A stretch of DNA of 64,000 nt from Amycolatopsis nigrescens CSC17Ta-90 (GTDB lineage: Bacteria > Actinomycetota > Actinomycetes > Mycobacteriales > Pseudonocardiaceae): the NCBI RefSeq assembly GCF_000384315.1, contig NZ_ARVW01000001.1, forward strand, positions 4,712,157 through 4,776,156, written 5' to 3'. Position numbers and translations under genes: made by a program. Of the stretch, positions 62,765-64,000 are shown in pieces (positions within the stretch are counted from its first letter, which is position 1; every line of letters begins with the position of its first letter). The notes beneath the pieces were generated by a model. The model was not told the origin of the DNA, made no database searches, and saw nothing but the letters and a program-made list of their open reading frames with translations.

Positions 62765-64000
62765 ATGTCTGCTGAACTGATCTCCATCGGCGCGCTCGGC
62801 GTCATGTTCCTGGTCGCCACCCTGCTGCCGATCAACATCGGCATCCTGGCCTTCGTCGGCGCCTTCGTCGTCGGCACGATGTCGCTGGGGCTGACCGAGG
62901 ACCAGATCTTCGAGGGGTTCCCGGTCTCGCTGTTCGTGACGATCGTCGGCGTCACCTATCTCTTTTCGGTGGCACAGCGCAACGGCACGATCGACCTGCT
63001 GGTGTCCGGCGGGGTGCGGCTGGTGCGCGGGAAGGTCGCGCTGATCCCGTGGGTGCTGTTCGTGGTCGCGGCGGTGCTCACCGCGTTCGGCACGTTCACC
63101 CCCGCCGCGGTGGCGCTGCTGGTGCCGGTGGGCATGAACTTCGCGTTCCGGCACGGCGCCAGCCCGCTGATGATGGGCATGATGGTGATCAGCGGAGCGC
63201 ACGCCGGCGCGTTCTCGCCGATCGCCGTGTCCGGCGTGCTGGTTTCGGGCATGGTCGAGCAGACCCCGCTGTCGGTGTCCCCGCTGGTGATGTTCCTGGC
63301 CAGCTTCGGTTTCAACCTGTTCCTCTCGGTGCTGACCTTCCTGGCACTGCGCCGTCGCGGTGACGCCGTGGCGGTGCCGGAGGAGACCGGGGAAGACCCC
63401 GCCGATTCGCGGATCACCTGGCGGCAGGCGGCCACCATGGCCGCACTCGCCGGACTGGTGGTCGGCGCGCTGGTCTTCCACCTGGAGATCGGTTTTCTCG
63501 CGCTGGCCGCCGGCGCCGTGCTGGCGCTGCTCGACATGAAGAACCAGGCGAAGGCCGTGGAAGGCATCAGCTGGTCCACCATCCTGCTGGTCGCGGGCAT
63601 GGTCACCTATGTGGGCATCCTGGAGAAGGCGGGCACCATCGCGCTCATCTCGGAACGCGCCGCCACCGTGGGCGCGCCGCTGCTGGTGGCCTTGCTGCTC
63701 TGCTTCACGGTGGCCGTTACCTCGGCTTTCGCCTCCTCCACGGCGATCCTCACCGCGATCATCCCGATCGCCGTGCCGCTGCTGCTGTCCAGCCACCTCA
63801 GCGCCGCCGGGCTGATCGCCGCACTCGCCATCTCCACCACGATCGTCGACGTGTCACCGTTCTCCACCAACGGCGCGCTGGTGCTCAGCAATGTCAGAGG
63901 AGTGGACCGGCAGCGGTTCTACCGGCAGGTGATCGGCTACACCTGCGGCATCGTCGGCTTCGGCCCGGTGCTGGCCTGGGGCGCGCTGGTGCTGCCGGGA
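62765..64000 (+). CDS. MatC-like dicarboxylate carrier / SLC13-type permease (cut by window edge)
   Basis: At least 412 residues, open to the right edge. The N terminus (LISIGALGVMFLVATLLPINIG, LAFVGAFVVGTMSLGLTEDQIFEGFP) is the MatC_N domain, and about eleven hydrophobic spans follow, with a polar loop at about 205-218. The motif STTIVDVSPFSTNGALVLSN near the C terminus resembles the second substrate motif of the ion transporter superfamily. ATG 62765 follows GGGAGAC. With the prpF-like gene it probably imports the carboxylate that PrpF converts. Confidence 0.88.
   Translation, partial: MSAELISIGALGVMFLVATLLPINIGILAFVGAFVVGTMSLGLTEDQIFEGFPVSLFVTIVGVTYLFSVAQRNGTIDLLVSGGVRLVRGKVALIPWVLFVVAAVLTAFGTFTPAAVALLVPVGMNFAFRHGASPLMMGMMVISGAHAGAFSPIAVSGVLVSGMVEQTPLSVSPLVMFLASFGFNLFLSVLTFLALRRRGDAVAVPEETGEDPADSRITWRQAATMAALAGLVVGALVFHLEIGFLALAAGAVLALLDMKNQAKAVEGISWSTILLVAGMVTYVGILEKAGTIALISERAATVGAPLLVALLLCFTVAVTSAFASSTAILTAIIPIAVPLLLSSHLSAAGLIAALAISTTIVDVSPFSTNGALVLSNVRGVDRQRFYRQVIGYTCGIVGFGPVLAWGALVLPG

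Overview
The window is high-GC actinobacterial DNA. Codons end almost always in G or C, GTG starts are common, neighbouring genes overlap by ATGA or GTGA, and lipoproteins carry typical lipoboxes. The gene order ispE, FadD-like ligase, pth, rplY, lipoprotein, prs, glmU, mfd, mazG, MltB-type transglycosylase, eno, ftsB, DUF501, ppx matches the mycobacterial Rv1011-Rv1026 neighbourhood but is expanded. The gene content and the XRE-DUF5753 relic fit a Pseudonocardiaceae genome, perhaps Amycolatopsis or a relative. The genus is an inference from gene order, not from a search.

Region 1 (1-46,123) is a conserved core with local insertions. It holds isoprenoid precursor synthesis (ispE end), an ABC-F ATPase, an acyl-activating ligase, paired DivIVA-domain proteins, translation (pth, rplY, tRNA-Gln), nucleotide and wall precursors (prs, glmU), a GGDEF protein, a fatty-acid desaturase with a TetR, a MarR/SDR pair, a sugar dehydrogenase lipoprotein, a PmtA-like methyltransferase with a DedA protein, a rhodanese/TetR pair, mfd, a peptidyl-prolyl-isomerase-like lipoprotein, mazG, two lytic transglycosylases, eno, ftsB and ppx. 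A complete five-gene oligopeptide ABC transporter follows (34,852-40,454). A secreted subtilisin, a serine carboxypeptidase, a family-5 uracil-DNA glycosylase and a type II NADH dehydrogenase end the block. Several intergenic gaps, mostly between convergent genes, carry very long perfect inverted repeats that fall into two sequence families.

Region 2 (46,050-49,450) starts at a tRNA gene with a UAA anticodon but a short variable arm. It continues with decayed relics (a dihydrofolate-reductase-family tail, an ECF sigma factor and its membrane partner). Next come a lower-GC pair of unknown regulatory genes and a TetR gene preceded by two near-identical 16-bp palindromes. No integrase or transposase is visible.

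Region 3 (49,448-64,000) is accessory. Two separate ECF42-type sigma factor modules, each with a DGPF/YCII-like protein, flank a methyltransferase gene, a protein that fuses a nucleoside-deoxyribosyltransferase-like domain to three S1-type RNA-binding modules, and a two-gene operon encoding a P-loop NTPase and a membrane-anchored periplasmic-binding-type sensor. The fusion protein and the NTPase/sensor pair are my main candidates for an undescribed system. The window ends with a TetR/deazaflavin-nitroreductase operon and a LysR-controlled PrpF isomerase plus MatC-like dicarboxylate carrier, cut off by the right edge.
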